Of a stretch of DNA of 64,000 bases, positions 1 through 8,583 are shown one piece after another. Source of the stretch: JALOLG01 sp963776935 (GTDB lineage Bacteria > Actinomycetota > Acidimicrobiia > Acidimicrobiales > Ilumatobacteraceae); NCBI GenBank assembly GCA_963776935.1, contig CAVZOP010000003.1, forward strand, positions 1 through 64,000. The letters run 5' to 3'. Below the pieces are notes generated by a model. It was not told the origin of the DNA. It ran no database searches and saw only the letters and a list, made by a program, of their open reading frames with translations. The position numbers were made by a program, and so were the translations under genes. Every line of letters begins with the position of its first letter. Position 1 is the stretch's first letter.

Positions 1-1
1 G

Positions 2-46
2 AGCGAGGCCGTCTCGCTCGTCGCCGACACTCAGCCGGCCGGCTGA
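2..46 (+). CDS. C-terminal tail of an upstream gene (partial)
   Basis: An open frame enters from the window edge and ends at TGA 44-46, encoding only SEAVSLVADTQPAG. It lies 2 bp before the GTG of an ABC importer permease on the same strand. In such operons the gene before the permease is usually the substrate-binding lipoprotein, so this is probably its last 14 residues. That is inferred from position only; the tail itself carries no diagnostic motif. Confidence 0.4.
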   Translation, partial: SEAVSLVADTQPAG

Positions 47-48
47 CG

Positions 49-1125
49 GTGGAGATCTCGGCCGCGGGGCTGGCCGTCGACGGTGCTGCCGCGCGCAGCG
101 CCCGGCGCATTGGCTGGTATCCCGCGGCCGTGGCGGTCGTCATCCTGGCCGTGCTGCTCGGCGTGATGATCGGTCCGGCCGGACCGGTGTGGTGGCGAGT
201 GCCGCTGGCGGTGCTCGACCATCTCCCGCTCATCTCGATCGACAGCGGTGTCACCGAGCCGGAGTGGAACATCATCTGGCAGGTGCGGATGCCCCGTGTG
301 GTGCTGGCAGGGATCGTGGGATCGATGTTGTCGCTCGCCGGGGCCAGCTACCAGGGCGTGTTCCGCAACCCGCTCGTCGACCCGTACCTGCTCGGCGCCG
401 CCGCGGGTGCCGGGCTGGGGGCGACGATCGTGTTCACGGTCGCCCGCTCGTCGACCGCCGATTGGCCGGTCGATCCGGCACCCGCGATGGCGTTCATCTT
501 CGCCCTCGCGACGGTCGCCCTGACGTACGTCGTCGGTGCGTCGTTCGGTGGCACCAAGTCGAGTGTGACACTCGTGTTGGCGGGGGTGGCGATGGTGTCG
601 CTGACGACGGCGATCCAGACGTTCCTGCTGCAGCGCCACTCCGAGGTCGTCCGCGAGGTGTACACGTGGATCCTCGGTCGCCTCTCGTCGGCGTCGTGGG
701 CCGACGTGCGGATGGTGGCGCCGTACGTCATCGGCAGTTCGATCGTGCTGCTGTTGCATCGCCGCCACCTCGACCTGCTGCGGATCGGTGACGACGAGGC
801 GGCGACGCTCGGGGCGCCCGTCGCCAGGGTTCGGCTCGTCGTCGTGGTCGCGGCGACGCTCGGCACCGCCGCCGTCGTTGCCGTGAGTGGGCTGATCGGC
901 TTCGTCGGCATCGTCGTGCCGCACATGGTGCGGCTGATCGCCGGGTCCAGCTACCGGCAGTTGCTGCCGTTGACGATCGCCTTCGGCGCGGCGTTCTTGA
1001 TCCTCGCCGACATCCCTGGCCGCGTGTTGACCGATCCCGCCGAGACGCCGATCGGGGTCGTCACCGCGTTCTTGGGGGCGCCGTTCTTCATCATCCTGCT
1101 CCGCACCCGGCAGGTCGCCCGATGA
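49..1125 (+). CDS. FecCD/BtuC-family ABC importer permease
   Basis: A 358-aa integral membrane permease for iron-siderophore, haem or cobalamin uptake. After a short cytoplasmic N-terminus it has about ten hydrophobic helices. The family signatures are visible: PRVVLAGIVGSMLSLAGASYQ-type text near residues 83-103 and GLIGFVGIVVPHMVRL near residues 280-296, which is the coupling region to the ATPase. The GTG start directly follows the stop of the previous gene. Its stop overlaps the ATPase start by 4 nt (ATGA), so it belongs to one operon of binding protein, permease and ATPase. The substrate cannot be read from the sequence. Confidence 0.9.
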   Translation: MEISAAGLAVDGAAARSARRIGWYPAAVAVVILAVLLGVMIGPAGPVWWRVPLAVLDHLPLISIDSGVTEPEWNIIWQVRMPRVVLAGIVGSMLSLAGASYQGVFRNPLVDPYLLGAAAGAGLGATIVFTVARSSTADWPVDPAPAMAFIFALATVALTYVVGASFGGTKSSVTLVLAGVAMVSLTTAIQTFLLQRHSEVVREVYTWILGRLSSASWADVRMVAPYVIGSSIVLLLHRRHLDLLRIGDDEAATLGAPVARVRLVVVVAATLGTAAVVAVSGLIGFVGIVVPHMVRLIAGSSYRQLLPLTIAFGAAFLILADIPGRVLTDPAETPIGVVTAFLGAPFFIILLRTRQVAR

Positions 1126-1908
1126 GCTCGATCGAGTTGCGCGACGTGAGCGTGCGGTACGGGAAGCGGGAGGTCGTCCACGGCTTCACCGAGTCGGTGC
1201 GCTCTGGGGAGTGGCTCGGGCTGATCGGCCCGAACGGGGCCGGGAAGTCGTCGCTCTTGCGGGCGGTCGTCGGCATCGTGGCGTGCGAGGGGGAGATCGC
1301 CGTGGACGGCACGTCGCTGGCGTTGCGGTCGCGGTCGCGCCGTGCTGCGCTCGTCGCCTACGTACCGCAAGAGCCGCTGATGCCCGACGACATGACGGGG
1401 TTCGAGTACGTCCTCCTCGGCCGCGCCCCGTACGTCGGATACTTCGGCTCGGAGACCAAGCACGACAGGTCGATGGCGGCCGCGGTCCTCGATCGCCTCG
1501 ACCTGGCGCCGTTCGCGACTCGACGGCTGTCGACGCTCAGCGGCGGCGAGCGCCAGCGGTTCGTGATCGCCCGTGCCCTCGCCACGGAAGCGCCCGTGCT
1601 GTTGCTCGACGAGCCCACGAGCGCCCTCGACATCGGTCACCAGCAACAGGCGCTCGAGCTGGTGATCGCGCCTGCAGAACGATCACGGGCTGACGGTGAT
1701 CTCGGCGATGCACGACCTGACGCTCGCCGGCATGTACAGCGACCGGCTGGCGTTGCTGCACGAGGGCACCGTCGTCGCCAGGGGACCGGCGGCCGACGTG
1801 CTGCGGGCCGACACGCTGGCCGAGTTCTACGGCGTCCGCGTCTCGGTGCACCACGAACCGGACGGCACGGTGATCGTCGTCCCCCGGCGCGAGGGCGCCA
1901 TCACCTGA
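1122..1908 (+). CDS. FecE/BtuD-type ABC importer ATP-binding protein (frameshifted)
   Basis: ATPase partner of the preceding FecCD permease. It shows Walker A GPNGAGKSS, a Q-loop (AYVPQEP), signature LSGGERQRF and Walker B VLLLDEPTSALD. The frame starting at 1122 loses homology just after Walker B. The expected H-loop (ISAMHDLTLAGMYSDRL) continues one frame later and ends at TGA 1906-1908. One extra base near 1672 (in atcgcgcctgcag) explains this; removing it gives a normal 261-aa protein. A 43-bp hairpin follows the stop and may serve as terminator. Confidence 0.85.
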
Positions 1909-1931
1909 ACCCCAGAACAAAGTCCACCCCG

Positions 1932-1980
1932 GAACTGTCTGCTTCAGACTGCCCGTGTGCTCATCTGAGGCAGACAGAAC
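1932..1980. repeat. 43-bp hairpin repeat between convergent genes (family A, copy 1)
   Basis: An imperfect palindrome at 1935-1977. The left arm ctgtctgcttcagactg pairs with ctgaggcagacag-side sequence with few mismatches. Read on the minus strand, it matches the two copies at 46185-46227 and 46247-46289 except for the six central bases. It sits between the ends of the convergent ABC ATPase and zwf genes, so it could terminate both transcripts. Confidence 0.75.
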
Positions 1981-1983
1981 GGA

Positions 1984-3453
1984 TCAGCTGGAGGGGACGA
2001 ACCAGTGGTCGCCGGGGTGGAGGAGGCGGTCGGCTTCGGCGGGGCCCCACGAGCCGCGGAAGTAGGGGTGCACCGGGCTCGGGAAGTCGAGTATGGGCTG
2101 CACGATGCGCCACGTCTGCTCGACCACGTCCTGGCGGGCGAAGCGGCGCTGCGACCCGGCGATGGCGTCCTCCAGCAGGCGCTCATAGGCCTCGCGCCGT
2201 TCGCCGAGCGCGGCCGCGAAGTCGACGGAGATGTCGACGGCCTGGCTGTCGAGGTGCGGGCCAGGCGTCTTGGCCTGCACGGTGAACGTCACGCCGTCCC
2301 GCTTGCCGAGCCGCAGGCGCACGAGGTTGCGGCCCGGTTCCGGGCCACCGGCCTCGTCGAACAGCAGCCGCGGCGGCGACTGGAACTCGACGACCGCCTC
2401 CGTGGCGGTCTGCGCCAGGGCCTTGCCGACGCGGACGTACCAGGGCACGCCGGCCCACCGCCACGAGTCGATCTCGAGCCGGGCGGCGACGAACGTCTCG
2501 ACCGTCGAGTCGTGTCCGACACCCGGCTCGTCGCGGTAGCCGACGTACTGGCCGCGCACCACCTGGTGAGGGTCGATCGTGCGCATCGCCGCGCACACCT
2601 TGGCCTTCTCGTCCTGCAAGAAGTGCGACTCGGGGCCGACCGGTGGCTCCATCGCCAACAGCGACACGACCTGCAAGATGTGGTTCTGCAGGACGTCGCG
2701 GATGGCGCCGACGCCGTCGTAGAACGCACCGCGACCCTCGACCCCAATGGTCTCCGACATCGTGACCTGCACGCTCCGCACGTAGCGGCGATTCCAGACC
2801 GGCTCGAGCAGAGCGTTCGAGAAGCGGAACACGAGCAGATCCTCGACGCTCTCCTTGCCGAGGTAGTGGTCGATGCGGAAGATGCGCTCCTCGGGGAACA
2901 CGTTGTGGAGCAGGACGTTCAACTCTCGCGCCGACATCAGATCGCGCCCGAACGGCTTCTCGACGACGATCCGGCCCCGCTCGTTGAGCCCCACCGATGC
3001 CAGCGACTCGGCCACCGTCGGGAACATCGTCGGGGGGATCGCCATGTAGAACACGGCCTGCTTCGACCCGTGCCCGTCGAGCGTGGCGGCCAGCTCCTGC
3101 CACGTCGCGCGGTCGGAGTAGTCGCCCTGGATCAGATCGAGGTGCTGCATCAACTGGTCGATCACGGCCGGGTCGGCGTCGTCGAGCGACTCGGTGATCG
3201 CCGTGCGGGCGTTCTCCCGGAACGCGTCGTCGGTCCAGTCGCTGCGGGCCACGCCGATCACGGGGAGCTCGAGCACGCCGCGCCGTTCGAGCTGGTACAG
3301 CGCAGGGAACAGCTTGCGCCTGGCGAGGTCGCCGGTCGCGCCGAACAGCACGAGCGCATCGGCAGGAGGCTGGTCGGTCGTCGCCAGCGCATGCGCGGAG
3401 TGGCCGGCGGCGTGGCCCGAGTGACCGGCGGCGTGGCCTGGAACGTTGCTCAT
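1984..3453 (-). CDS. zwf: Glucose-6-phosphate dehydrogenase
   Basis: A 489-aa cytosolic enzyme that oxidises glucose 6-phosphate to 6-phosphogluconolactone with NAD(P)+, the first step of the oxidative pentose phosphate pathway. Residues 34-46 carry the Rossmann motif LFGATGDLARRK, and RIDHYLGKE is the active-site signature with the catalytic His region. The length matches the family. The start overlaps the stop of gnd by 4 nt (ATGA), so gnd-zwf is one transcript. Odd point: residues 5-21 are a His/Gly/Ala repeat (PGHAAGHSGHAAGHSAH) before the Rossmann fold, absent from typical Zwf. Confidence 0.95.
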   Translation of the reverse strand: MSNVPGHAAGHSGHAAGHSAHALATTDQPPADALVLFGATGDLARRKLFPALYQLERRGVLELPVIGVARSDWTDDAFRENARTAITESLDDADPAVIDQLMQHLDLIQGDYSDRATWQELAATLDGHGSKQAVFYMAIPPTMFPTVAESLASVGLNERGRIVVEKPFGRDLMSARELNVLLHNVFPEERIFRIDHYLGKESVEDLLVFRFSNALLEPVWNRRYVRSVQVTMSETIGVEGRGAFYDGVGAIRDVLQNHILQVVSLLAMEPPVGPESHFLQDEKAKVCAAMRTIDPHQVVRGQYVGYRDEPGVGHDSTVETFVAARLEIDSWRWAGVPWYVRVGKALAQTATEAVVEFQSPPRLLFDEAGGPEPGRNLVRLRLGKRDGVTFTVQAKTPGPHLDSQAVDISVDFAAALGERREAYERLLEDAIAGSQRRFARQDVVEQTWRIVQPILDFPSPVHPYFRGSWGPAEADRLLHPGDHWFVPSS

Positions 3454-4475
3454 CGCGAAGACTCCTTACGTTCGGTGTGGCCGCCGAACCCGGCGCGCAT
3501 TGCCGAGAGCACCTTGTCGGCGACGTCGGACCGGCCCCGCGAGCTGAAGCGCTGGTACAGGGCGGCCGAGAGCACCGGGACCGGCACGCCCTCGTCGATC
3601 GCGGCGTGGATCGTCCAGCGGCCCTCGCCGGAGTCGCTGACGTGGCCGCCGTACTGCGCCAGCTCCGGGTCCTCGTGCAGTGCCGCGGCGGTGAGGTCGA
3701 GCAACCAGCTGGCGACGACGCTGCCCCGCCGCCAGAGCTCGGACACGGCGGCGAGGTCGATGTCGTACCGGTAGTACTGCGGCTCGTCGAGCGGGGCCGT
3801 CTCGGCATCGACGGCGTGCGTGGTCGACCCGACGCCGGCCTTGGCCAGCACGTTGAGACCCTCCGCGTAGGCAGCCATCAGCCCGTACTCGATCCCGTTG
3901 TGGACCATCTTCACGAAGTGCCCGGCCCCCGACGGGCCACAGTGCAACCAACCGCGCTCGGCGGTGTCGGGATCGCCCTCGCGCCCGGCTGTCCGCTCAG
4001 CGGCGTCGACGCCGGGGGCGAGCGTGTCGAAGATCGGCGCCATGCGGGCGACCGCATCGGTGTCGCCGCCGACCATCAAGCAGTAGCCCCGTTCGAGGCC
4101 GTGGATCCCTCCGCTGGTGCCGACGTCGAGGTAGTGGATGCCGTAGTCACGTAGCAGCGGACCGCTGCGATCGACGTCGTCGTGGTACCAGCTGTTGCCG
4201 CCGTCGACGATCGTGTCGCCGGCCTGGAGCAGAGGAGCCAGCGTGTCGACGGTGCCTCCGACGAACGCGGCCGGCACCATGATCCAGACGTGGCGCGGCG
4301 CGGCGAGGTCGGACACGAACTCGTCGAGTGTGCGCGCACCTCGGGCACCGTCACGTTCGAGGTCGACGATCGCGTCCTCGCTCAGATCGTGGGCGACGCA
4401 GTCGTGCCCTCCGGCGAGCAGCCTCCGAACCATGTTGGCGCCCATCCGTCCGAGGCCGATCATCCCGAGCTGCAT
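3450..4475 (-). CDS. gnd: 6-phosphogluconate dehydrogenase (decarboxylating), short form
   Basis: A 341-aa oxidoreductase that converts 6-phosphogluconate to ribulose 5-phosphate and CO2. The N-terminal GLGRMGANMVRRLL is the dinucleotide-binding loop, and GGNSWYHDDVDR and GTSGGIHGLERGYCLMVGG are substrate-site signatures. The length is that of the short (YqeC-like, usually NAD-preferring) class rather than the ~470-aa class. It is the first gene of a two-gene operon with zwf. The ATG at 4475 lies 40 bp from the divergent gene at 4516. Confidence 0.93.
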   Translation of the reverse strand: MQLGMIGLGRMGANMVRRLLAGGHDCVAHDLSEDAIVDLERDGARGARTLDEFVSDLAAPRHVWIMVPAAFVGGTVDTLAPLLQAGDTIVDGGNSWYHDDVDRSGPLLRDYGIHYLDVGTSGGIHGLERGYCLMVGGDTDAVARMAPIFDTLAPGVDAAERTAGREGDPDTAERGWLHCGPSGAGHFVKMVHNGIEYGLMAAYAEGLNVLAKAGVGSTTHAVDAETAPLDEPQYYRYDIDLAAVSELWRRGSVVASWLLDLTAAALHEDPELAQYGGHVSDSGEGRWTIHAAIDEGVPVPVLSAALYQRFSSRGRSDVADKVLSAMRAGFGGHTERKESSR

Positions 4476-4515
4476 TCCGCCAGGTTGCCACGTCGCCGGT
4501 TACCGTCGCGGCGCG

Positions 4516-5145
4516 ATGGACGCGCGCGAGCTGGATCAGGGCATCGCCGGAGCGGCGGGCGCCCATCAACGCCTGCTGGCACGCCTCGATGCCCACCCGG
4601 ACTTCGACCAGGCGCAGCCGTCGTTGCTTCCCGACTGGACGGTCGGACACGTACTCACCCACATCGCCCGCAATGCCGACGGCAACATCCGGATGCTCGA
4701 CGGGCTCGATCAGTACGAGGGCGGGATCGAGGGACGGCGGGCCGAGATCGAGGCCGGTGCGGGGCGCTCGCCCGGCGAACTGATCGCCGACGTCCGCGGC
4801 TCGATCTGGCGGTTGGAGCAGCGATGGGCGCAGGAGCCGGCGTGGGACGGCCCGCCGGCGAAGGCGACGTTCGGCGACGTGCCGCGGTACGTGCTGCCGT
4901 CGAGACGGTGGCGTGAGACCGAGGTGCACCACGCCGACCTCGGGTTCGGCTACACGTTCGCCGACATGCCGGACGACTTCGTGCGATTCGAGCTGCGACG
5001 CATGGAGATGCAGTGGACCGCCCGCCAGCCGATGGGACTCACGACGTTGCCGGAGGCGGTTCTCCAGCTGCCCCCGCCCGAGCGCCTGGCGTGGATGATG
5101 GGTCGCATCTCGATCGACGGTGTGCCCCCGGCCGGCCTCATCTGA
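4516..5145 (+). CDS. Maleylpyruvate isomerase-fold (DinB-like) mycothiol-dependent enzyme
   Basis: A 209-aa protein of the TIGR03083/MDMPI family, common in mycothiol-using actinobacteria. The N-terminal helix ends in LLPDWTVGHVLTHIARNADG, where the His residues are the metal-ligand pattern of DinB folds; the third ligand region is RWRETEVHHADLGFGY near residues 130-145. The substrate is unknown; maleylpyruvate itself is only the family prototype. A TACCGT box at 4501-4506 lies 9 nt before the ATG, consistent with a nearly leaderless promoter. It is divergent from gnd. Confidence 0.8.
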   Translation: MDARELDQGIAGAAGAHQRLLARLDAHPDFDQAQPSLLPDWTVGHVLTHIARNADGNIRMLDGLDQYEGGIEGRRAEIEAGAGRSPGELIADVRGSIWRLEQRWAQEPAWDGPPAKATFGDVPRYVLPSRRWRETEVHHADLGFGYTFADMPDDFVRFELRRMEMQWTARQPMGLTTLPEAVLQLPPPERLAWMMGRISIDGVPPAGLI

Positions 5146-5220
5146 CCTTCACCCGCCGATGTCGAGACCGGCACCGCGGGCACGGATCGAGGCGCGGATC
5201 GTGGGGACCCGGGTTCGTCG

Positions 5221-7125
5221 TCAGTTGCAGGACGCCGGCGGTTGCGGGCTCGCGTTGGTGGCGTCGCCGCCGAGCGTCTCGAGCTGGGTGACGAACAGAT
5301 CGAGATCGGGATCGCCGGCCGCGATCGTCACGATCGTGCTGTGGAGCGCGAGGCGGCGCTGGTGGTCGTCGGTCTCGCCGAGCTCTTCGAGTAGGTCGTC
5401 GAGGCGACGCCATGTCGCGGCCGGCACCCGGCCGAGGCCGAGCGCGGAGCGGATGCGTGGGGCATGGGTGGGGAGACCGATCACGCTCACCGTGAAACCG
5501 ATCGCCGACGCGGCATCGGCGCCGAGGTTGCGCACCCGCGCCGGCTCGGTGAGGCCGAGGGCCGTTGTGACGACCTCCGAGGCGATCGGCATCGCGGGGA
5601 GGAGCGCCGCGCTCGACGACGGCACGACGACCGCGCCGATCGCGGCCGCCCACGCGACCACCAACCTCGCCCGCCCGACGACGAGGCCGTGCTCGTAGGC
5701 GTCGAGCGAGATGCGCGCCGCTCGCGATCGCAGCACCAGCGCGCCGATGGCGCTCACATCGGCCAATGCGGCGGCGATCCGCGCCCGATGCTCGCTGGCG
5801 TGGTCGCCGGGTCGAGCGGCGATGGCCGCTGCCAGCCCGGCCGTCTCGGCGATGCGGTATCGCTCGGTCATCGCGCCGAGCACGAGTTGGGCGGGGTCGT
5901 CGGTGAGCAGCTGCCCGAACAGGCGCTGCAGGTCGCAGTAGGAACCGACCTCGACGGTGTCGCCGGGATCGGGGCCGTATGGGACGACGGCCGGGATGCG
6001 CACGTCGAGATGCGGGGCGAGCGCCGGGAAGTAGGTGAGCATCGACGCCGCGAGCCCGCGCTTGGTGCCGTCGTTGAGCGTGTCGTCGTCACTGATCGTG
6101 ACGAGTCGCGACAGGGCGTCGAGACCGTCACCCATCGCAGCGCGGCTTCCCGTCGGCGCTCGCAGGAGACCGGCGGTGATGATCGCCTCGACGCTCGGCG
6201 CATCGAGGTACTGGTTGGTCGCGAGGTAGTCGAGGGCGAGGTCGTCACCGAGCAACGTGAGCGAAGCGATGGGGTCGTCGGCGAGCGCGTGGGACAGTGC
6301 CCCGACGTTGGCGGCCAGCTGGATCGGCGTGATCGTCGCCAGTAGGTAGTCGCGCTCCTCGATGGCGTGGATCAGACCTCTCGTCAGCTCCACGAGGACG
6401 GCGGGATCCCAAGCACGCGACGTGGCGGCAATCATTGGGGCGAGTGAGGCGGACGTTCGCAGGTGAGCCCCGATCAGCTCGAGAACGGGCGCCGCGGCAC
6501 CGAGCGGGGCCAGGAGCTCGGCGAGATCGAGCGCGGCAGGTGGCAGGCCGTGACGACGTGGGTCGCGTCGCGCCGCGGCGTCGAGGACATCGATGGCGCC
6601 GAGGATCGCGATCGCGCCGCGGTCGCCGAGGTGTGCGTCCATCGCCGCGGCGAACTCGGCGCGATCGTGTCTCGCCCTGCGCACGGCCTCCTCGGCGTAC
6701 GTCGCGAGTTGTCGCTCGGCGCGTTCGAGGTCGCCACCACCCGCGACCGCGTCGCGGAACCGCTCGATCGAGTCGTGGAGGTGGTCGATCACATCGATGT
6801 CGCTCAGCTCGTCGAGACCATTCGTCGCGATCCACGACATGACAGCAGGTCGGGGCGACGCCCCGCTCGCATGCGCGGCATGACTCGACGCGTGATGGAG
6901 TTGAGCGGTGTCGAGGGCGCGGCGCCAGACCGTCATCGCCGTGCTCGTTCGGATCGCGTCGATGAACGGCATCCAGCCGTGTTCGAGCGTGTCGCGCGTG
7001 CGAGCGACGGCACGCATCGCGTCGCTCGCCGCCGGATCGTCGGACCGGATCTCGGCCAGCGCGGCCAACGCCTCGCGGGTGCGCTGGTGCAGGGTCTCGA
7101 CCCGGGCTGGGTCGTACCCGTACAT
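5221..7125 (-). CDS. Uncharacterised 634-aa helical protein paired with a WXG100-like protein
   Basis: I do not recognise a catalytic domain. The N-terminal ~100 residues (MYGYDPARVETLHQRT onward) are helical and ESX-like, residues 100-480 are mostly alpha-helical and Ala-rich, and residues 485-550 hold hydrophobic stretches around AWAAAIGAVVV. The C-terminus ends in SCN. The preceding 94-aa gene overlaps or abuts it (GTGA at 7131-7128). The GGAGG at about 7135 fits either GTG 7131 or ATG 7125. The small-helical-partner plus large-protein layout resembles type VII secretion substrate pairs, but no T7SS core gene is in the window. Confidence 0.6.
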   Translation of the reverse strand: MYGYDPARVETLHQRTREALAALAEIRSDDPAASDAMRAVARTRDTLEHGWMPFIDAIRTSTAMTVWRRALDTAQLHHASSHAAHASGASPRPAVMSWIATNGLDELSDIDVIDHLHDSIERFRDAVAGGGDLERAERQLATYAEEAVRRARHDRAEFAAAMDAHLGDRGAIAILGAIDVLDAAARRDPRRHGLPPAALDLAELLAPLGAAAPVLELIGAHLRTSASLAPMIAATSRAWDPAVLVELTRGLIHAIEERDYLLATITPIQLAANVGALSHALADDPIASLTLLGDDLALDYLATNQYLDAPSVEAIITAGLLRAPTGSRAAMGDGLDALSRLVTISDDDTLNDGTKRGLAASMLTYFPALAPHLDVRIPAVVPYGPDPGDTVEVGSYCDLQRLFGQLLTDDPAQLVLGAMTERYRIAETAGLAAAIAARPGDHASEHRARIAAALADVSAIGALVLRSRAARISLDAYEHGLVVGRARLVVAWAAAIGAVVVPSSSAALLPAMPIASEVVTTALGLTEPARVRNLGADAASAIGFTVSVIGLPTHAPRIRSALGLGRVPAATWRRLDDLLEELGETDDHQRRLALHSTIVTIAAGDPDLDLFVTQLETLGGDATNASPQPPASCN

Positions 7126-7127
7126 GC

Positions 7128-7412
7128 TCACGACGCCTCCAGGGCGCGGTGCCTCGCCAGTTCGCACTCGAGGTCGGTGGCGAACCGCTCGAACTGCAGC
7201 GCCGTCCATCGCAGCTCGTCGGCCGCGTGGAGGATCCGCGTCTGATCGGCCACCAACTCGTGCGCGCAGGCGTCGGCCCGCGGGCTGCGCCACGTCTCGG
7301 GCCCGGCGAATCGCTCGAGCGCCATGGCTGGAGTGCGCTCGAGCTCGACCGCCAGGGCGCGCAGGAGCCGTGCTCGCGCCCGCAACGTCGACGCGTCCTG
7401 GTTGGTGGTCAT
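7128..7412 (-). CDS. WXG100/ESX-like small helical protein
   Basis: A 94-aa all-helical protein with a turn ETWRSPRAD near residues 39-47 in the place of the WxG hairpin, followed by a second amphipathic helix rich in Ala, Leu and Arg. Length and layout match EsxA/WXG100-like partners, though the canonical W-x-G is not exact. It is translationally coupled to the 634-aa gene downstream. A gaggtgaccgg stretch upstream may serve as ribosome site. Function beyond partner or chaperone cannot be stated. Confidence 0.6.
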   Translation of the reverse strand: MTTNQDASTLRARARLLRALAVELERTPAMALERFAGPETWRSPRADACAHELVADQTRILHAADELRWTALQFERFATDLECELARHRALEAS

Positions 7413-7477
7413 CGTCCGGTCACCTCGTCGTCCCTGTGGGCGGCGGGGACGACCGATCGGAAGTGACGGAGCCGCCG

Positions 7478-7924
7478 TCAGCGAGTGCGCACGATGTCGT
7501 GGTGCGGGATCAGGGTGATCACGTCGACGTAGCCGGGCCCGCGCCGCACGAACCCGTGTCGCTCGTAGAACTCCAGCGCCGTGTCCCGGGCGCGCGCCCA
7601 GACCAGGTCGTGCCCCGACGCGAACATCCGTGCCACTCCGGTCTCGACGAGCACTCCGCCGATGCCGTGACCCTGCAGGTGGGGGACGGTCGCCATCCCA
7701 CGCAGTTGGGCGCCTCTGCTGGCGGGGAGGTCCGGATGTGAGTTGTCGATCCACGTCGACACTCCGACCACCTCGCCGTCGAGCTCGACACCGAGGTGCA
7801 ACGTGCTCGCCAGCTCGTCCTCGGGGAAGGCGACGTCACGGTTCGGCGTGCCGCGGCGCAGCACGTCGAGCCGCAGCGGATGCGTCTGCGCGGCGGTCAA
7901 CTCGATCACGCGATGCTCGCCCAC
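7478..7924 (-). CDS. GNAT-family N-acetyltransferase
   Basis: A protein of about 148 aa with the GNAT fold: beta-strand text GVELDGEVVGVSTWID, the acetyl-CoA loop region LRGMATVPHLQGHGIGGVLVE (Q/R-x-x-G-x-G/A) and the terminal ALEFYERHGFVRRG motif. The GTG at 7924 (MGEHRVIEL) is chosen because upstream codons of the open frame have no family resemblance. It lies just downstream of the thiamine transport operon on the same strand, separated by 37 bp. The substrate is unknown. Confidence 0.8.
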   Translation of the reverse strand: MGEHRVIELTAAQTHPLRLDVLRRGTPNRDVAFPEDELASTLHLGVELDGEVVGVSTWIDNSHPDLPASRGAQLRGMATVPHLQGHGIGGVLVETGVARMFASGHDLVWARARDTALEFYERHGFVRRGPGYVDVITLIPHHDIVRTR

Positions 7925-7961
7925 ATCCCGCAACGTAACGCCGGTGGGGACGGGGTGGCAG

Positions 7962-8583
7962 TCAGTCGAGCGTGACGATCCGATCGGCGACGGCGTCGGC
8001 TTCGGTCCGATCGTGGGTGACCCACAGGGCCGTGATACCCGTCGCCCGCAGGACCGTCGCCACCTCATCCACGAGTCGGTCATGGAGCTCGCGGTCGAGT
8101 CCGGTCAGCGGCTCGTCGAGCAACAAGACCAACGGCCCGGGGGCGAGCGACCGCGCCAAGGCGACGCGTTTCGCCTCCCCTCCCGAAAGATCGGTCACGC
8201 GGCGGTGCTCGAAACCGGCGAGGCCCACGAGGTCGAGCAACTCGGCCACGCGGCGGCCGCGCGCCGGCTCGGTCACGCCCGCCATCTTCAACCCGAAGCC
8301 GATGTTCGCCGCCACATCGCGGTGCGGGAAGAGCTGCTCGTCCTGGAACACCATCCCGACCCGGCGGAGGTGGGTCGGCAACGCGCTCACGTCGGTCCCG
8401 TCGACGGTGACAGTGCCCCGGTCGGGCAACGACGAGGCCGGCGATCACCCGGAGCAACGTGCTCTTGCCGCTCCCGGAAGGGCCGAGCAGGGCGACGACT
8501 TCCCGGTCGGCGACCGTGATCGACAGCTGGTCGAGCACCGTCGTGCCGTCGAACGCGACCGTGACGTCACTGACCTCGAGCAC
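7962..8583 (-). CDS. thiQ: ThiQ-like ABC ATP-binding protein of the thiamine importer (frameshifted)
   Basis: ATPase with Walker A LLGPSGSGKSTLL, Q-loop MVFQDEQLFPH, signature LSGGEAKRVALARSL and Walker B LVLLLDEPLTGLD. It is short (206 aa), as ThiQ proteins are. One extra base near 8432 shifts the frame after VIAGL, and the remainder continues from LPDRGTVTVDG one frame later. It overlaps the permease gene by 17 nt and is the last gene of the TPP-riboswitch operon, so it most likely powers thiamine or TPP uptake. Confidence 0.82.

Noticed and set aside
2005..3774. 589-codon plus-strand frame opposite zwf and gnd
   Set aside because: It is the antisense shadow of two clearly conserved genes, with no domain or start signal of its own.
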